DNA of 64,000 nt from Luteimonas sp. 9C. Its GTDB lineage: Bacteria > Pseudomonadota > Gammaproteobacteria > Xanthomonadales > Xanthomonadaceae. Below, one piece after another: positions 18,554 to 29,033 of this stretch (its first letter is position 1; each line of letters starts with the position of its first letter). The notes under the pieces are model-generated. The model was given only the letters and a program-made list of their open reading frames with translations, did not search any database and was not told the DNA's origin. The position numbers were made by a program, and so were the translations under genes. Where the stretch lies: positions 953,503-1,017,502 of the forward strand of contig NZ_LR733312.1 of the NCBI RefSeq assembly GCF_902506295.1, in the 5' to 3' direction.

Positions 18554-20635
18554 TCATGCCGGGCGTGGAACCGGCTGCAGGGCCGGGCTGTCCCAGCCCG
18601 GACGCGGCGCGAACCGGTCGCCGTGACGCGCCTGCAATGTGCGCAGTCGCTCCACGATGACGTCGGCGCCGGTCTCGCGGATGTACTGGATCGGGCCGCC
18701 GCGGAACGGCGCGAAGCCGGTACCGAAGATCACGCCCGCATCGAGCAGATCGGCGTCGGCGACCACGCCGTCGTGCAGTGCGGCCACGGCCTCGTTGAGC
18801 AGCGGCAGGATCAGCCGGTCCTGCAGATCCTCCGGCGCCTTGAAATCCTTCGGCAGCTCCGGCTTCTGCGCCTTGCCGTCGACCCAGGTGTAGAGACCCT
18901 GGCCGTCCTTCTTGCCGCGCTGACCGGGCTCGGGGGGCGTGGCCAGCGACGCGGGAATGCGCAGGCCGAGGAACGGTGCAAGCTCCTGGCCGACGCCCGA
19001 AGCGACGTCGAGGCCCACGGTATCGATCAGTTCGATCGGCCCCATCGGCATGCCGAAATCGACCGCGGCCCTGTCGATCGCCTTGCCCGGAATACCTTCG
19101 GCGTAGGCGCTTGCCGCTTCGAGCATGTACGGAAACAGCAGGCGGTTGACCAGGAAACCCGGGGTGCCGGCAACCGGCACGGGCAGCTTGTCGATCGCCT
19201 TGCAGAACGCCGCCAGCCGCTGCGCGGTGACCTCGTGGACCGCATCGTGGTGGACGATCTCGACCAGCGGCATCGACGCGACGGGATTGAAGTAGTGCAG
19301 GCCCGCGAACTGGCCCGGACGCTGCACTCCGCTGCGCAGTTCGTCGAGCGGAATCGATGAGGTGTTCGTCGTCAGCAGTGCGTCCGCCGGCAGACGCGGT
19401 TCGACGTCGGCATAGAGCCCGCGCTTGGCATCGGCGTTCTCGACGATCGCCTCGATCACCAGATCGGCATCGGCGATGCCGTCGCCGGCGAGATCGGAGC
19501 GCAGCCGTGCGGCCACTTCGGGGCGCTTGGCGGGATCCTTTACCTTCTTCTCGAACAACGTCGCGGCGCGGGCCTGCGCTTTGTCGATGAATGGCTGCTC
19601 GCGGTCCTGCAGGGTGACGTCGAAGCCCTTGTAGGCCGACCACGCAGCGATGTCGCCGCCCATGACACCGGCGCCGATGACGTGCACGCGCCGGATCGGC
19701 TGTTGACCGCTGGCCACTTTGCCGCCCAGGCCTTTGAGACGTTCCATCAGGAAGAACACGCGCGTGAGGTTGCGCGCGGTCGGGGTGCCGGCGAGCTTGA
19801 CGACCGACTTGCGCTCGGCATCCAGCAGGCTGCGCGTGTCGCCCGAGGCGCGGCGCCAGGTCTCGATCATCGCGTAGGGCGCCGGATAGTGCTGTTTCTT
19901 CGCCTTGCGCGCGACCTGCTTCACCAGCACCGGCGCGAGCGCCTGGCGCGCTGGCCAGATGTTCGTGGCCCAGCCCATGAAGCGTTGCTTGAACGGACGC
20001 GTCGCGCCCTTGCGCGCGAGCGCGATTGCCGCATCGACGATCAGCGCCGGCTCGACGACCTTGTCGACCAGACCGATCCCGCGCGCGGCCTTCGCCGACA
20101 GGGCGCGACCGGTCAGCATCATGTCGAACGCGGCCGGTGCCCCGACCAGTCGCGGCAGGCGTACGCTGCCGCCCCAACCCGGATAGATGCCGAGCTTGAC
20201 CTCAGGCAGGCCGATCTTGGTCGACGGATCGTCGCTGGCGACGCGGTAGTCGCAGGCCAGCGCGATTTCCGTGCCACCGCCCATGCAGAAGCCGTGGATC
20301 GCGGCGACCGTGGGGCAGGGCAGTTCGGCCAGGCGCTGGAACGCCATCTGGCCGCGGCGGATCGAATCGCCGATCGTGCCCTTGGCATCGAACGCCTGGA
20401 ATTCGCGGATGTCGGCGCCCGCGATGAAGCCCTTCGCCTTGGCCGACCGGATCACCAGCGCCTTCGGCGGATCGAGGGCCAGGCGTTCGAGCAGGGCGTC
20501 GAGCTCGATCAGCACGTCCTGCGCGAACGTGTTGACCGATTCGTCGGCCCGGTCGAAGGACAGCACGAGCACGCCGTCTTCGCGCGGCTCGGCTTGCCAA
20601 TGACTGAAGCGAAGCCCGTCGAGGCCTGCGAACAT
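18554..20635 (-). CDS. Bifunctional enoyl-CoA hydratase / 3-hydroxyacyl-CoA dehydrogenase (FadB/FadJ-like)
   Basis: A 693-residue protein with two catalytic parts. The N-terminal crotonase domain carries an oxyanion segment IAGADIREF and the two catalytic glutamates in GGGTEIALACDYR and GLPEVKLGIYPGWGG. The central Rossmann domain has VIGAGVMGGDIAAW for NAD, and the dehydrogenase active-site His in GLHYFNPV. It catalyses the second and third steps of fatty-acid beta-oxidation. No thiolase gene is adjacent, which fits a FadJ-like or specialised alpha subunit better than a fadBA pair. Confidence 0.85.
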   Translation of the reverse strand: MFAGLDGLRFSHWQAEPREDGVLVLSFDRADESVNTFAQDVLIELDALLERLALDPPKALVIRSAKAKGFIAGADIREFQAFDAKGTIGDSIRRGQMAFQRLAELPCPTVAAIHGFCMGGGTEIALACDYRVASDDPSTKIGLPEVKLGIYPGWGGSVRLPRLVGAPAAFDMMLTGRALSAKAARGIGLVDKVVEPALIVDAAIALARKGATRPFKQRFMGWATNIWPARQALAPVLVKQVARKAKKQHYPAPYAMIETWRRASGDTRSLLDAERKSVVKLAGTPTARNLTRVFFLMERLKGLGGKVASGQQPIRRVHVIGAGVMGGDIAAWSAYKGFDVTLQDREQPFIDKAQARAATLFEKKVKDPAKRPEVAARLRSDLAGDGIADADLVIEAIVENADAKRGLYADVEPRLPADALLTTNTSSIPLDELRSGVQRPGQFAGLHYFNPVASMPLVEIVHHDAVHEVTAQRLAAFCKAIDKLPVPVAGTPGFLVNRLLFPYMLEAASAYAEGIPGKAIDRAAVDFGMPMGPIELIDTVGLDVASGVGQELAPFLGLRIPASLATPPEPGQRGKKDGQGLYTWVDGKAQKPELPKDFKAPEDLQDRLILPLLNEAVAALHDGVVADADLLDAGVIFGTGFAPFRGGPIQYIRETGADVIVERLRTLQARHGDRFAPRPGWDSPALQPVPRPA

Positions 20636-20840
20636 ACGGCACCATTCTTGTCGGTATGGGGGATCGGTCTATGATCCCGAGGTTGCGCGAGCGCCGTCAA
20701 ATCGGCGCTTGAAAGCAGCGTTTGAGTCGATCGTCGCGCAACGCGTCGGTGGGAAGCGCTTTCATGACTTGCGGGGCGCGGACGCCGCCCCAAGAACATG
20801 CAGCACGGTGACGCGGCGACGATGCCACACCGCCTGTGAC
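20636..20840. other. Spacer between fad gene and rpoE promoter
   Basis: This stretch separates the start of the minus-strand fad gene from the plus-strand rpoE promoter. It must hold the fad promoter, but no clear hexamers were recognised. No ORF, repeat or RNA gene is evident. Confidence 0.4.
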
Positions 20841-20869
20841 GGAACTTTTCGCGCAGCGCCCTGTCCTAA
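20841..20869 (+). promoter_or_regulatory. Sigma-E-type promoter of rpoE
   Basis: GGAACTT at 20841-20847 is identical to the consensus -35 element recognised by RpoE sigma factors. After a 16-nt spacer, TCCTAA at 20864-20869 is close to the -10 consensus (TCTAA/TCTGA type). The rpoE start is 43 nt further on. This implies autoregulation of the sigma-E operon, as in E. coli. Confidence 0.75.
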
Positions 20870-20911
20870 CTACCCGAGCCAGGCCGGGTGCCCCAAGGAG
20901 ATCCGGCCCCG

Positions 20912-21538
20912 ATGGTCGACGCACACCACAGCCAGGAGCGGATTCAACTGGACGAGGAACTGGTCAGACGGGTACAGGCAGGCGATGCCTCGGCATTCGA
21001 TCTGCTGGTGCGCAAGTACCAGCACCGGATCGCGGCGCTGATCGGGCGTTACGTGTCCGACTGGAGCGAGGTGCAGGACGTGGCCCAGGAAACCTTCATC
21101 CGCGCGTATCGCGCGATGGGGAACTTCCGCGGCGACGCGCAGTTCTATACCTGGCTGCACCGGATCGCGGTCAACACCGCGAAGAACCATCTGGTGGCGC
21201 ATAACCGCCGGCCGCCGACCGACGACATCGACATCGAGGACGCCGAGCATTTCGACAGCGGCATCCGCCTGCGCGACAGCGACACGCCCGAGCGCGAATT
21301 GATGCGTCAGCAGCTGGAACAAAGGGTGATGCGCGCGGTCGAAGCACTGCCCGAGGAACTTCGGGTCGCGATCAACCTGCGCGAGGTCGACGGTCTGAGC
21401 TACGACGAGATCGCCGAGCGCATGGGGTGCCCGATCGGCACGGTGCGCTCCCGGATCTTCAGGGCGCGCGAAGCGATCGATCGCGAACTGCGACCTTTGA
21501 TGGACACCGAAACACAAGTGGAGCGCGTGACCCGATGA
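20912..21538 (+). CDS. rpoE: RNA polymerase sigma-E factor
   Basis: The protein has 208 residues from the ATG at 20912. AAGGAG at 20895-20900 lies 11 nt upstream; an in-frame GTG at 20888 precedes that site and was not chosen. Region 2 is visible as DLLVRKYQHRIAALIGRYV, VQDVAQETFIRAYR and FRGDAQFYTWLHRIAVNTAKN; region 4 as LPEELRVAINLREVDGLSYD and GTVRSRIFRAREAIDREL. It directs transcription of envelope-stress genes. It is held at the membrane by the anti-sigma factor encoded next, whose start overlaps its stop (ATGA). Confidence 0.95.
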   Translation: MVDAHHSQERIQLDEELVRRVQAGDASAFDLLVRKYQHRIAALIGRYVSDWSEVQDVAQETFIRAYRAMGNFRGDAQFYTWLHRIAVNTAKNHLVAHNRRPPTDDIDIEDAEHFDSGIRLRDSDTPERELMRQQLEQRVMRAVEALPEELRVAINLREVDGLSYDEIAERMGCPIGTVRSRIFRAREAIDRELRPLMDTETQVERVTR

Positions 21539-22488
21539 ACACTGCCGACGACATCGATACCCTGCAGATCGGCCCCGACCCCGACAAGCTCGAGCGGTTC
21601 CATCGCCAGCAACTGTCGGCGATGCTCGATGGCGAGCTGTCGCAGGACCAGGCGCGGTTCCTGCGCCGTCGCCTCGAACACGATGCCGAACTCGCCGGCT
21701 GCTTCGAGCGCTGGCAGGTCTGCGGCGACGTGCTGCGCGGCCGCCAGGTCTCGCTGTTGCCGCCCGATTTCGCCGACCGCATTACGCGTGGCATCGCCGC
21801 GGGTGAGGTGTTGATCGCACCGGTCGCGTCTGCGAAGCGCCCCCGTCTGCTGCGTTGGGGCGGCGGCGCCGCGCTGGCCGCATCGGTCGCGCTGGTTGCG
21901 CTGTTCGTCGGCCGTCCGGGCGCGTCGTTCGGCGATGCAGACGAAATGCTGCCGATGGCGGCCGAAGCTGCGCCCGTCGGAGCAGTGCCCGCGCCTGTCC
22001 AGGACGCAACCGCCGATGCCTCCGCGCTCGTGGCCGCGTCGCCGGTCGAAGCCACCGCAGCGGTGGCGGGTGCTGCTGCGCTGGCAGTGGCTGAAGTGCC
22101 GCGTCGCGGTAACGGCGATCGCGCCTCGCGCGGCCAGTCGCAGCGCGCCGCATTGCGCAACCAGCAGACGCGCCAGGCATCGCAGTCACGCATGGTCGCG
22201 TCTGCGACGCCGCCGCGGCCTGCGGTGCAGAACGAGAGCGCCGCGGGGCGTGTGCTGGCGTCCACATCGGCGATTGCGACCGGTCTGCCGGAAGCGCCTG
22301 CCGTGTCGCGTCCGTGGCCGAGGGCCTCTTCGCTGTCGGCGAACAGCAGCTTCTCGGTGCGCTATGGCGATGCGTTCGCGGCGCCGTCGTGGGATGCGCC
22401 GCAGGCGTCGGGCAGCAGCAATGTGCTGCCGAGCTTCCCGGTCGATCCCGCCGACGCCGCGCGGCCGCAGGCGCGCCCGCTGCCCTGA
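21535..22488 (+). CDS. rseA: Anti-sigma-E factor RseA
   Basis: The protein has 317 residues, starting in overlap with the rpoE stop. The N-terminal cytoplasmic anti-sigma domain is seen at about 24-75 (QQLSAMLDGELSQDQARFLRR, CFERWQVCGDVLRG). A single transmembrane helix follows near 105-126 (RWGGGAALAASVALVALFVG). The periplasmic part is long, Ala/Pro/Ser/Arg-rich and low in complexity. Proteolysis of RseA by site-1 and site-2 proteases releases sigma-E. The protein is longer than E. coli RseA (216 residues), mainly through the disordered periplasmic tail. Confidence 0.88.
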   Translation: MNTADDIDTLQIGPDPDKLERFHRQQLSAMLDGELSQDQARFLRRRLEHDAELAGCFERWQVCGDVLRGRQVSLLPPDFADRITRGIAAGEVLIAPVASAKRPRLLRWGGGAALAASVALVALFVGRPGASFGDADEMLPMAAEAAPVGAVPAPVQDATADASALVAASPVEATAAVAGAAALAVAEVPRRGNGDRASRGQSQRAALRNQQTRQASQSRMVASATPPRPAVQNESAAGRVLASTSAIATGLPEAPAVSRPWPRASSLSANSSFSVRYGDAFAAPSWDAPQASGSSNVLPSFPVDPADAARPQARPLP

Positions 22489-22575
22489 GCAGTACCGCGC
22501 CGTTTTCCGACGCCCTTCGCGGTCACGCGTGGCTGTTGCAGCGCGCCGCACCGTATTTCCCCCTCAGAGTCCGCC

Positions 22576-24129
22576 ATGTCCTCGATGAAGAAGTCCCTGC
22601 TCGCGATCTCGCTGGTGGCCGCGCTCTCCGCCGGCACCACTGCCTTCCTCCTGCCTGACGCCACCGCGCAGTCCGGTGCGCAGACGCCGGCCGATGCCGC
22701 CGCCAGCGTCTCGTCGACGCCCGAGGCGCCGCTGGTCTCGGGCCTGCCCGATTTCACCCGCCTGGTCGAGCGCGTGGCGCCGGCCGTGGTCAGCATCGAG
22801 TCGACGATCGGTGCGCGCCAGACGCGCGGCCAGCAGATGCCGGACGACGCGCAGATTCCCGAAATCTTCCGCCGTTTCTTCGGCCCCGGCTTCGAAATGC
22901 CGGGTGGTCCGGGCGGTCCGGGGCGGGGTGGCAGCGCGCCGCGCGGTACCTCGATGGGGACGGGCTTTCTCATCTCGGCCGATGGCTATCTGCTGACCAA
23001 CCACCACGTCGTCGACGGTGCGGAAGAGGTCAAGGTGCGGCTGTCGGACCGCCGCGAGTTCACCGCCAAGGTCGTCGGCAGCGACGCCGAGTCCGACGTC
23101 GCGGTGCTCAAGATCGACGCGACCGGCCTGCCGACGCTGCGCTTCGGCAACGGCGCGAGCGTCAAGCCCGGCCAGTGGGCCGTCGCGATCGGCTCGCCGT
23201 TCGGCTTCGAGCAGTCGGTGACCGCCGGCATCGTCAGCGCCGTGGCCCGATCCAACCAGTACGCCGACCAGCGCTACGTGCCCTTCATCCAGACCGACGT
23301 GCCGATCAACCAGGGCAATTCCGGTGGTCCGCTGCTGAACGTGTCGGGCGAGGTGATCGGCATCAACTCGCAGATCTTCAGCAACTCCGGCGGCTACATG
23401 GGCGTGAGTTTCGCGATTCCAATCGATCTGGCGGCGAACGTGGCCGAGCAGATCAAGAAGACCGGCAGCGTGCAGCGTGGTTCGCTCGGTGTGCAGGTAT
23501 CCAACGTGACCCCCGAGGCCGCTGCCGGGTTCAAGCTGCCCGACACCCGGGGTGCGCTGGTGCAGGAAGTGCTGCCAGGCAGTCCGGCGCAGCGGGCCGG
23601 CATCGAACCGGGTGACGTGATCCGCGCCGTCGACGGGACCGAGATCATCGCGTCGAGCGAACTGCCGCCTCTGGTGGGTGGCAAGACGCCGGGTACGAAG
23701 GTGCGGATGCAGGTCCTGCGCGAGGGCCGGACCCGCGACTTCGATGTCACCCTGACCGCGCTCGAGTCGGGCGCCGCGTCGGCGAACAGCCGTGATGCGC
23801 AGTCACCGTCGCCGGCTTCAGCGGCGAGCGGCAATGCGCTCGGCCTGACCGGGCGCGATCTCGACGCCGCCCAGCGTCGCCAGTTCGGGCTTGCCGGTGA
23901 CGAGGGCGTCCTCGTCGCCAGCGCCGGCCGTGGCGCGGCGGCGAATGCCGGCATCGCGCAGGGTGACGTGATCCTGCGTGTCGGCCGCACGCCGGTAGGC
24001 AGCGCGGCCGCGCTCGACCGGGCGCTGCAGAGCGTCCAGCCGGGCGACACGGTGATGCTGCTGGTGCGCGGACGGGGTGGCGCGACCCAGTACCGTGCGG
24101 TGACGCTCCCGGAAACCGCCGAGCGCTGA
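22576..24129 (+). CDS. mucD: Periplasmic Do-family serine protease (MucD/DegP)
   Basis: The protein has 517 residues with a signal peptide at about 1-31. The trypsin-like domain has His144 in TNHHVVD, Asp174 in ESDVAVL and Ser249 in QGNSGGPL. A Gly/Pro-rich loop (residues 108-120) precedes the His motif. Two PDZ domains follow, at about 300-400 ([10 protein letters not shown]) and 420-510. It degrades or refolds misfolded envelope proteins and feeds back on the sigma-E pathway. Its place directly after rseA is the rpoE-rseA-mucD arrangement of pseudomonads and xanthomonads. Confidence 0.92.
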   Translation: MSSMKKSLLAISLVAALSAGTTAFLLPDATAQSGAQTPADAAASVSSTPEAPLVSGLPDFTRLVERVAPAVVSIESTIGARQTRGQQMPDDAQIPEIFRRFFGPGFEMPGGPGGPGRGGSAPRGTSMGTGFLISADGYLLTNHHVVDGAEEVKVRLSDRREFTAKVVGSDAESDVAVLKIDATGLPTLRFGNGASVKPGQWAVAIGSPFGFEQSVTAGIVSAVARSNQYADQRYVPFIQTDVPINQGNSGGPLLNVSGEVIGINSQIFSNSGGYMGVSFAIPIDLAANVAEQIKKTGSVQRGSLGVQVSNVTPEAAAGFKLPDTRGALVQEVLPGSPAQRAGIEPGDVIRAVDGTEIIASSELPPLVGGKTPGTKVRMQVLREGRTRDFDVTLTALESGAASANSRDAQSPSPASAASGNALGLTGRDLDAAQRRQFGLAGDEGVLVASAGRGAAANAGIAQGDVILRVGRTPVGSAAALDRALQSVQPGDTVMLLVRGRGGATQYRAVTLPETAER

Positions 24130-24154
24130 TCGCACGCGTTCCTGCTCGACTTCG

Positions 24155-24184
24155 ACGGCCCGCGCATTCCGCGCGGGCCGTTTT
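24155..24184 (+). terminator. Rho-independent terminator after mucD
   Basis: ACGGCCCGCGC at 24155-24165 pairs perfectly with GCGCGGGCCGT at 24171-24181 around the loop ATTCC and is followed by TTTT. It ends the sigma-E operon 26 bp after the mucD stop and separates it from lepA. Confidence 0.85.
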
Positions 24185-24305
24185 CGCATGCGCGCGGCGC
24201 TTGTTGGTGAACTGCGCGCCGGGCCCGATCCGCCGCCCGCGTGCGACCCGGGCGCTGTGCGATAATCGCCCGTTACCTTTTCGACGACGGCCCGGCCGCC
24301 GCCCA

Positions 24306-26117
24306 ATGACCCACGATCCGATGCGGAACATCCGCAACTTTTCCATCATCGCCCACGTCGACCACGGCAAGTCGACGCTCGCCGATCGCATCATCCAGCT
24401 CTGCGGCGGCCTCCAGGCGCGCGAGATGGAGGCGCAGGTGCTCGACTCGAATCCGATCGAACGCGAGCGCGGCATCACGATCAAGGCGCAGTCGGTCTCG
24501 CTGCCGTACAAGGCGCGCGACGGGCAGATCTATCATCTGAATTTCATCGACACCCCCGGCCACGTCGACTTCTCCTACGAGGTCAGCCGGTCGCTGGCGG
24601 CGTGCGAAGGCGCGCTGCTGGTGGTCGATGCCGCCCAGGGCGTCGAGGCGCAGTCGGTCGCCAACTGCTACACGGCGGTCGAACAGGGGCTGGAAGTGAT
24701 TCCGGTGCTCAACAAGATCGACCTGCCGACCGCCGACATCGAGAAGGCCAAGGCCGAGATCGAGGCGGTGATCGGCATCGACGCCGAAGACGCGGTCGCG
24801 GTGAGCGCCAAGACCGGCCTCAACGTGGAGGAAGTGCTCGAAGCGATCGTGCACCGCATTCCGCCGCCCAAGCCGCGCGACACCGATCGCCTGCAGGCGC
24901 TGATCATCGACTCCTGGTTCGACAACTATCTGGGTGTGGTGTCGCTGGTGCGTGTAATGCAGGGCGAGATCACGCCCAAGAGCAAGATCCTGGTGATGTC
25001 GACCGGGCGCACCCACGACGTCGACAAGGTCGGCGTGTTCACGCCCAAGCGCAAGGAACTGCCGGCGCTGCGCGCAGGCGAGGTGGGCTGGATCACCGCG
25101 TCGATCAAGGACGTCCATGGCGCGCCGGTCGGCGACACGCTGACCCTGGCCGCCAAGCCGGCCGAGAAGGCGCTGCCCGGTTTCCAGGAAATGCAGCCGC
25201 GCGTGTTCGCGGGGCTGTTCCCGGTCAACGCCGAGGACTTCCCGGATCTGCGCGAAGCGCTCGACAAGCTGCGCCTCAACGACGCCGCGCTGCGTTTCGA
25301 GCCCGAGAGTTCCGAGGCGATGGGGTTCGGGTTCCGCTGCGGCTTCCTCGGCATGCTGCACATGGAAATCGTGCAGGAACGGCTGGAGCGCGAGTACGAC
25401 CTCGATCTGATCAGCACCGCGCCGACGGTGATCTACGAGGTGCTCAAGACCGACGGCGAAGTGATGCCGCTCGACAACCCGGCCAAGCTGCCGCAGGCGA
25501 ACCTGATCGAGGAAGTACGCGAGCCCATCATCCGCGCCAACATCCTCACGCCCGAGGCCTACATCGGCGCGATCATCAAGCTCTGCGAAGACAAGCGCGG
25601 CATGCAGATCGGCATCCAGTACCTGGCCAGCCAGGTCCAGATCAGCTACGAGCTGCCGATGGCCGAGGTGGTGCTCGATTTCTTCGACAAGCTGAAGTCC
25701 GCCAGTCGCGGTTACGCATCGCTGGACTACCACTTCGTGCGGTTCGACGCCGGCCCGTTCGTGCGCGTGGATACGCTGATCAACGGCGACAAGGTGGATG
25801 CGCTGTCGCTGATCGTGCATCGCAGCCACGCCGATCGCCGCGGCCGGGAGTTGACCGAGAAGATGAAGGAACTCATTCCGCGCCAGCAGTTCGACGTGGC
25901 GATCCAGGCCGCGATCGGCGCGCAGGTCATCGCCCGTACGACCGTCAAGGCACTGCGCAAGAACGTGCTGGCCAAGTGTTACGGCGGCGACATCTCGCGC
26001 AAGAAGAAGCTTCTGGAAAAGCAGAAGGAAGGCAAGAAGCGCATGAAGCAGGTCGGCCGCGTGGAGATTCCGCAGGAAGCCTTCCTGGCGGTCCTGAGCA
26101 CGTCGCGCGACTCCTGA
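24306..26117 (+). CDS. lepA: Elongation factor 4 (LepA)
   Basis: A 603-residue translational GTPase that back-translocates or remodels ribosomes, mainly affecting initiation. GTPase motifs are [26 protein letters not shown] and NKIDLP. LepA-specific features follow: the [14 protein letters not shown] region and the C-terminal domain ending [14 protein letters not shown]. The start is taken at 24306 ([12 protein letters not shown]); an ATG at 24321 is an alternative five codons in. A GATAAT hexamer at 24261-24266 could serve as the -10 element. Confidence 0.95.
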   Translation: MTHDPMRNIRNFSIIAHVDHGKSTLADRIIQLCGGLQAREMEAQVLDSNPIERERGITIKAQSVSLPYKARDGQIYHLNFIDTPGHVDFSYEVSRSLAACEGALLVVDAAQGVEAQSVANCYTAVEQGLEVIPVLNKIDLPTADIEKAKAEIEAVIGIDAEDAVAVSAKTGLNVEEVLEAIVHRIPPPKPRDTDRLQALIIDSWFDNYLGVVSLVRVMQGEITPKSKILVMSTGRTHDVDKVGVFTPKRKELPALRAGEVGWITASIKDVHGAPVGDTLTLAAKPAEKALPGFQEMQPRVFAGLFPVNAEDFPDLREALDKLRLNDAALRFEPESSEAMGFGFRCGFLGMLHMEIVQERLEREYDLDLISTAPTVIYEVLKTDGEVMPLDNPAKLPQANLIEEVREPIIRANILTPEAYIGAIIKLCEDKRGMQIGIQYLASQVQISYELPMAEVVLDFFDKLKSASRGYASLDYHFVRFDAGPFVRVDTLINGDKVDALSLIVHRSHADRRGRELTEKMKELIPRQQFDVAIQAAIGAQVIARTTVKALRKNVLAKCYGGDISRKKKLLEKQKEGKKRMKQVGRVEIPQEAFLAVLSTSRDS

Positions 26118-26178
26118 ATCGTGTTTTCATAGTGGCGGCCCAGCGCGGCCGTCCGGCCCCGTGTTTCGAGGATGCTGC

Positions 26179-26973
26179 ATGAAATGGTTTGAGACCGCCC
26201 TGGTCGTGCTGACGCTGCTGACCGGCGTCATCTGGCTGCTCGACAAGCTGGTGCTGGCCAAGGCACGTGCGCGTCGCGCCGGACTGATCGAGGAAAAGGA
26301 ACCGATCGTCGTCGATTACGCGAAGGCCTTCTTCCCGGTCCTGTTCGTGGTGCTGATCCTGCGCAGCTTCGTGTCGGAGCCGTTCCGCATTCCGTCCAGT
26401 TCGATGATGCCCACCCTTCTGATCGGTGACTTCATCCTCGTCAACAAGTTCAGTTACGGCATCCGCCTGCCGATCACCAACAAGAAGATCATCGACATCG
26501 GCGAGCCGGCGCGTGGTGACGTGGTGGTGTTCCGCCCGCCGCAGCATCCCGACCAGGACTGGATCAAGCGCGTGATCGGGCTGCCCGGCGACACCGTGGA
26601 GTTCCGCGACAACACCGTGTTCGTCAACGGCACGCCCTTCGACTACACGCGCGTGGGCACCTACGAGGGTGCGGGCCGTGGCGCGGAGATGACCGGCGCC
26701 TCGCTCTACACCGAGCAGATGCCCGGCCGCAGCCATCAGGTGCTGCAGATCGACCAGGCCGCGCCGTTCCATCTGGGCGAGGGCACGTTCCACGTGCCGC
26801 AGGGGCATTATTTCGTCATGGGCGACAACCGCGACCGCAGCGATGACGGCCGCTTCTGGGGTACGCTTCCCGAGACCCAGCTGCGTGGCAAGGCGTTCCT
26901 GATCTGGATGAACGTCGATACCGCTGCGCCGGGCTGGGTCGACTGGGGAAGGATCGGTCAGAGCATCAAATGA
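26179..26973 (+). CDS. lepB: Signal peptidase I
   Basis: The protein has 264 residues with two N-terminal transmembrane helices (about 5-22 and 49-62) and a periplasmic catalytic domain. The catalytic Ser75 lies in IPSSSMMPTL and the general base Lys130 in DWIKRVIGLPGD; GDNRDRSDDGRFWG is the conserved box E. It cleaves signal peptides from exported proteins such as MucD and BtuB in this window. The lepA-lepB-rnc-era order is conserved in proteobacteria. Confidence 0.94.
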   Translation: MKWFETALVVLTLLTGVIWLLDKLVLAKARARRAGLIEEKEPIVVDYAKAFFPVLFVVLILRSFVSEPFRIPSSSMMPTLLIGDFILVNKFSYGIRLPITNKKIIDIGEPARGDVVVFRPPQHPDQDWIKRVIGLPGDTVEFRDNTVFVNGTPFDYTRVGTYEGAGRGAEMTGASLYTEQMPGRSHQVLQIDQAAPFHLGEGTFHVPQGHYFVMGDNRDRSDDGRFWGTLPETQLRGKAFLIWMNVDTAAPGWVDWGRIGQSIK

Positions 26974-27001
26974 CCAATGGCATCGGCTTGAGGGGACGTC
27001 C

Positions 27002-27382
27002 ATGAAACGCACGCAACGCGGCATTACCCTGCTGGGATTCATCATCGTCCTGGCAGTCGTCGGCTTCTTCGCCTATGTCGGCATGAAGCTGTTTCCGATG
27101 TATTCGGAGTACTACAGCGTCAAGGCCGCGCTCAAGGGGCTGGCCAGCGAGCCCGGCACCGCCGCGTCGGATCCTGCGCGCATCCAGGACCTGTTCTTCC
27201 GTCGGCTGTACATCAGCTACTCGGAGAACGTGAAGCCCGAAAACGTGAAGATCCGCCGCGCCGACAACGGCTGGCAGATGGACGTGCAGTACGAGGTCCG
27301 TCGGCCGCTGATCTTCAATCTCGACGTCGTGGGCAAGTTCCACGCGACCCAGACACTGGTCCGCGGTGGCGACGGAGTTTGA
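27002..27382 (+). CDS. DUF4845 membrane-anchored protein
   Basis: A 126-residue protein with a short basic N-terminus ([20 protein letters not shown]) and one transmembrane helix at about 8-30, giving a pilin-like N-terminal anchor, followed by a small periplasmic domain. It matches the DUF4845 family that sits between lepB and rnc in many gammaproteobacteria. The function is unknown. Its 3' end overlaps the GTG start of rnc by 17 bp, so the two are co-translated. Confidence 0.8.
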   Translation: MKRTQRGITLLGFIIVLAVVGFFAYVGMKLFPMYSEYYSVKAALKGLASEPGTAASDPARIQDLFFRRLYISYSENVKPENVKIRRADNGWQMDVQYEVRRPLIFNLDVVGKFHATQTLVRGGDGV

Positions 27383-28049
27383 CCGTCAGCAGGGCCGGTT
27401 CGCCGGGCACGTCTTCCGTGATCCGGATCTGCTGACCCAGGCGCTGACGCATCGCAGCGCCGGCGCGCCGCACAACGAACGTCTGGAGTTTCTCGGCGAT
27501 GCCGTGCTCGGTGCACTGGTCGCCGAGTCGCTCTATACCCGCTGGCCGGGCGCCGACGAAGGCACGCTGACCCGCGCGCGCGCGGAACTGGTCCGCGAAT
27601 CGTCGCTGGCCGCGGTCGCGCGCGAGCTCGATCTCGGCGCGCGCCTGGTGCTGGGCCCGGGAGAACTGAAGTCGGGCGGCCATCGCCGCGACTCGATCCT
27701 GTCCGATGCGCTCGAGGCCGTGATCGCCGCGATCTACCTCGACGCCGGCCTGGAGGTGTGCCGGGTAACCGTGTTGCCGCTGTTCGAGAAGACCATGGTC
27801 GCGCTCGCCAGCGGACGCGTCGCCAAGGACGCCAAGACGCGGTTGCAGGAATGGCTGCAGGGGCGGCAGAAGGCGCTGCCGGTGTACGAACTGCTGTCGG
27901 AAAGCGGCGAGGAACACGCCAAGACGTTCCTGGTGCGGTGCGCGCTCAATGATGCGGGCGTCGCGGCGGAGGGCCAGGGCAGTTCCCGGCGCGCGGCCGA
28001 GCAGCAGGCGGCAGAAGCGGTGATGGGGCTGCTCGAAACCCCGCGCTGA
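27366..28049 (+). CDS. rnc: Ribonuclease III
   Basis: The protein has 227 residues with a GTG start at 27366 inside the end of the DUF4845 gene. The catalytic signature [10 protein letters not shown] lies at 37-46, with acidic metal ligands there and in [13 protein letters not shown]. The double-stranded-RNA-binding domain covers about 153-224 ([13 protein letters not shown] ... [15 protein letters not shown]). It processes rRNA precursors and other double-stranded RNA. Confidence 0.94.
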   Translation: MATEFDRQQGRFAGHVFRDPDLLTQALTHRSAGAPHNERLEFLGDAVLGALVAESLYTRWPGADEGTLTRARAELVRESSLAAVARELDLGARLVLGPGELKSGGHRRDSILSDALEAVIAAIYLDAGLEVCRVTVLPLFEKTMVALASGRVAKDAKTRLQEWLQGRQKALPVYELLSESGEEHAKTFLVRCALNDAGVAAEGQGSSRRAAEQQAAEAVMGLLETPR

Positions 28050-28103
28050 CCTCCGGCACTGCCCGCGGCGAACCCCGGTCGCGTCGCGCCTCCGGCATTT
28101 CCG

Positions 28104-28109
28104 TAGAAT
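28104..28109 (+). promoter_or_regulatory. -10-like TAGAAT before era
   Basis: TAGAAT ends 7 nt before the era ATG, the same spacing as at trhO, uup and the YdbH-like gene. A promoter here would give era its own leaderless transcript in addition to readthrough from rnc. Confidence 0.4.
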
Positions 28110-28115
28110 GCCGGC

Positions 28116-29021
28116 ATGACCGAACCCCACACCCCGTCCCACCACGCCGGCTACGTCGCCGTCATCGGCCGACCCAATGTCGGCAAGTCCACCCTGGTCA
28201 ACGCGCTCGTCGGCGCCAAGGTGAGCATCGTCTCCAACCGGCCGCAGACCACGCGCCACCGCCTGCTCGGCATCGCGACGTTCCCGGAGGGCCAGCTGCT
28301 GCTGGTCGATACGCCCGGCATCCATCGCGAACAGAAGCGCGCCATGAACCGGATCATGAACCGCGCGGCGCGCGGTGCGCTGGAAGGCGTCGATGCGGCG
28401 ATGCTGGTCGTCGTGGCCGGGCGCTGGGACGACGAGGACAGCCTCGCGTTCGACGCTCTGCACGAGGCCGGCGTGCCGGTGGTGCTGGTGGTCAACCAGG
28501 TCGACCGGATCAAGGACAAGACGACGCTGCTGCCGTATCTGCAGAAGGTCACCGAAGGCCGCGATTTCGCAGGCGTCGTGCCGTTGTCCGCGCTCAAGCG
28601 CAAGGGCCTGGAACAGCTCAAATCGACCGTGCTGCCGCTGGTGCCGGCGCAGGACGCGCTCTTCGGCGAGGACGAGATCACCGACAAGAGCCAGCGCTTC
28701 CTGGCCGGCGAACTGGTGCGCGAGCAGCTGATGCGTCAGCTGGGCAACGAGCTTCCGTATGCGACCACCGTCGAGATCGAGAGCTTCTCCCTCGATGGCG
28801 CGATGCTGCGGATCGGCGCGGTGATCTGGGTCGAGCGCGAGGGCCAGAAGGCGATCGTCATCGGCAAGGCCGGCACCCGGCTTAAGGACATCAGCACGAA
28901 AGCGCGCATGGGCATGGAACGATTGTTCGATGCCAAGGTCTTCCTGGAAACCTGGGTCCGCGTGCGCGAGGGCTGGTCGGACGACGAGGCCGCGCTCAAG
29001 GCGCTGGGCTACGGTGACTGA
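28116..29021 (+). CDS. era: GTPase Era
   Basis: A 301-residue protein. G motifs: GRPNVGKST at 18-26, the switch region [16 protein letters not shown] and NQVDRIKDK. The C-terminal KH domain (about 205-285) contains [18 protein letters not shown], which binds the 3' end of 16S rRNA. Era assists 30S subunit maturation and couples it to cell division. It follows rnc by 66 bp, the conserved arrangement. Confidence 0.95.
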   Translation: MTEPHTPSHHAGYVAVIGRPNVGKSTLVNALVGAKVSIVSNRPQTTRHRLLGIATFPEGQLLLVDTPGIHREQKRAMNRIMNRAARGALEGVDAAMLVVVAGRWDDEDSLAFDALHEAGVPVVLVVNQVDRIKDKTTLLPYLQKVTEGRDFAGVVPLSALKRKGLEQLKSTVLPLVPAQDALFGEDEITDKSQRFLAGELVREQLMRQLGNELPYATTVEIESFSLDGAMLRIGAVIWVEREGQKAIVIGKAGTRLKDISTKARMGMERLFDAKVFLETWVRVREGWSDDEAALKALGYGD

Positions 29022-29033
29022 GGCCCCGCACGC

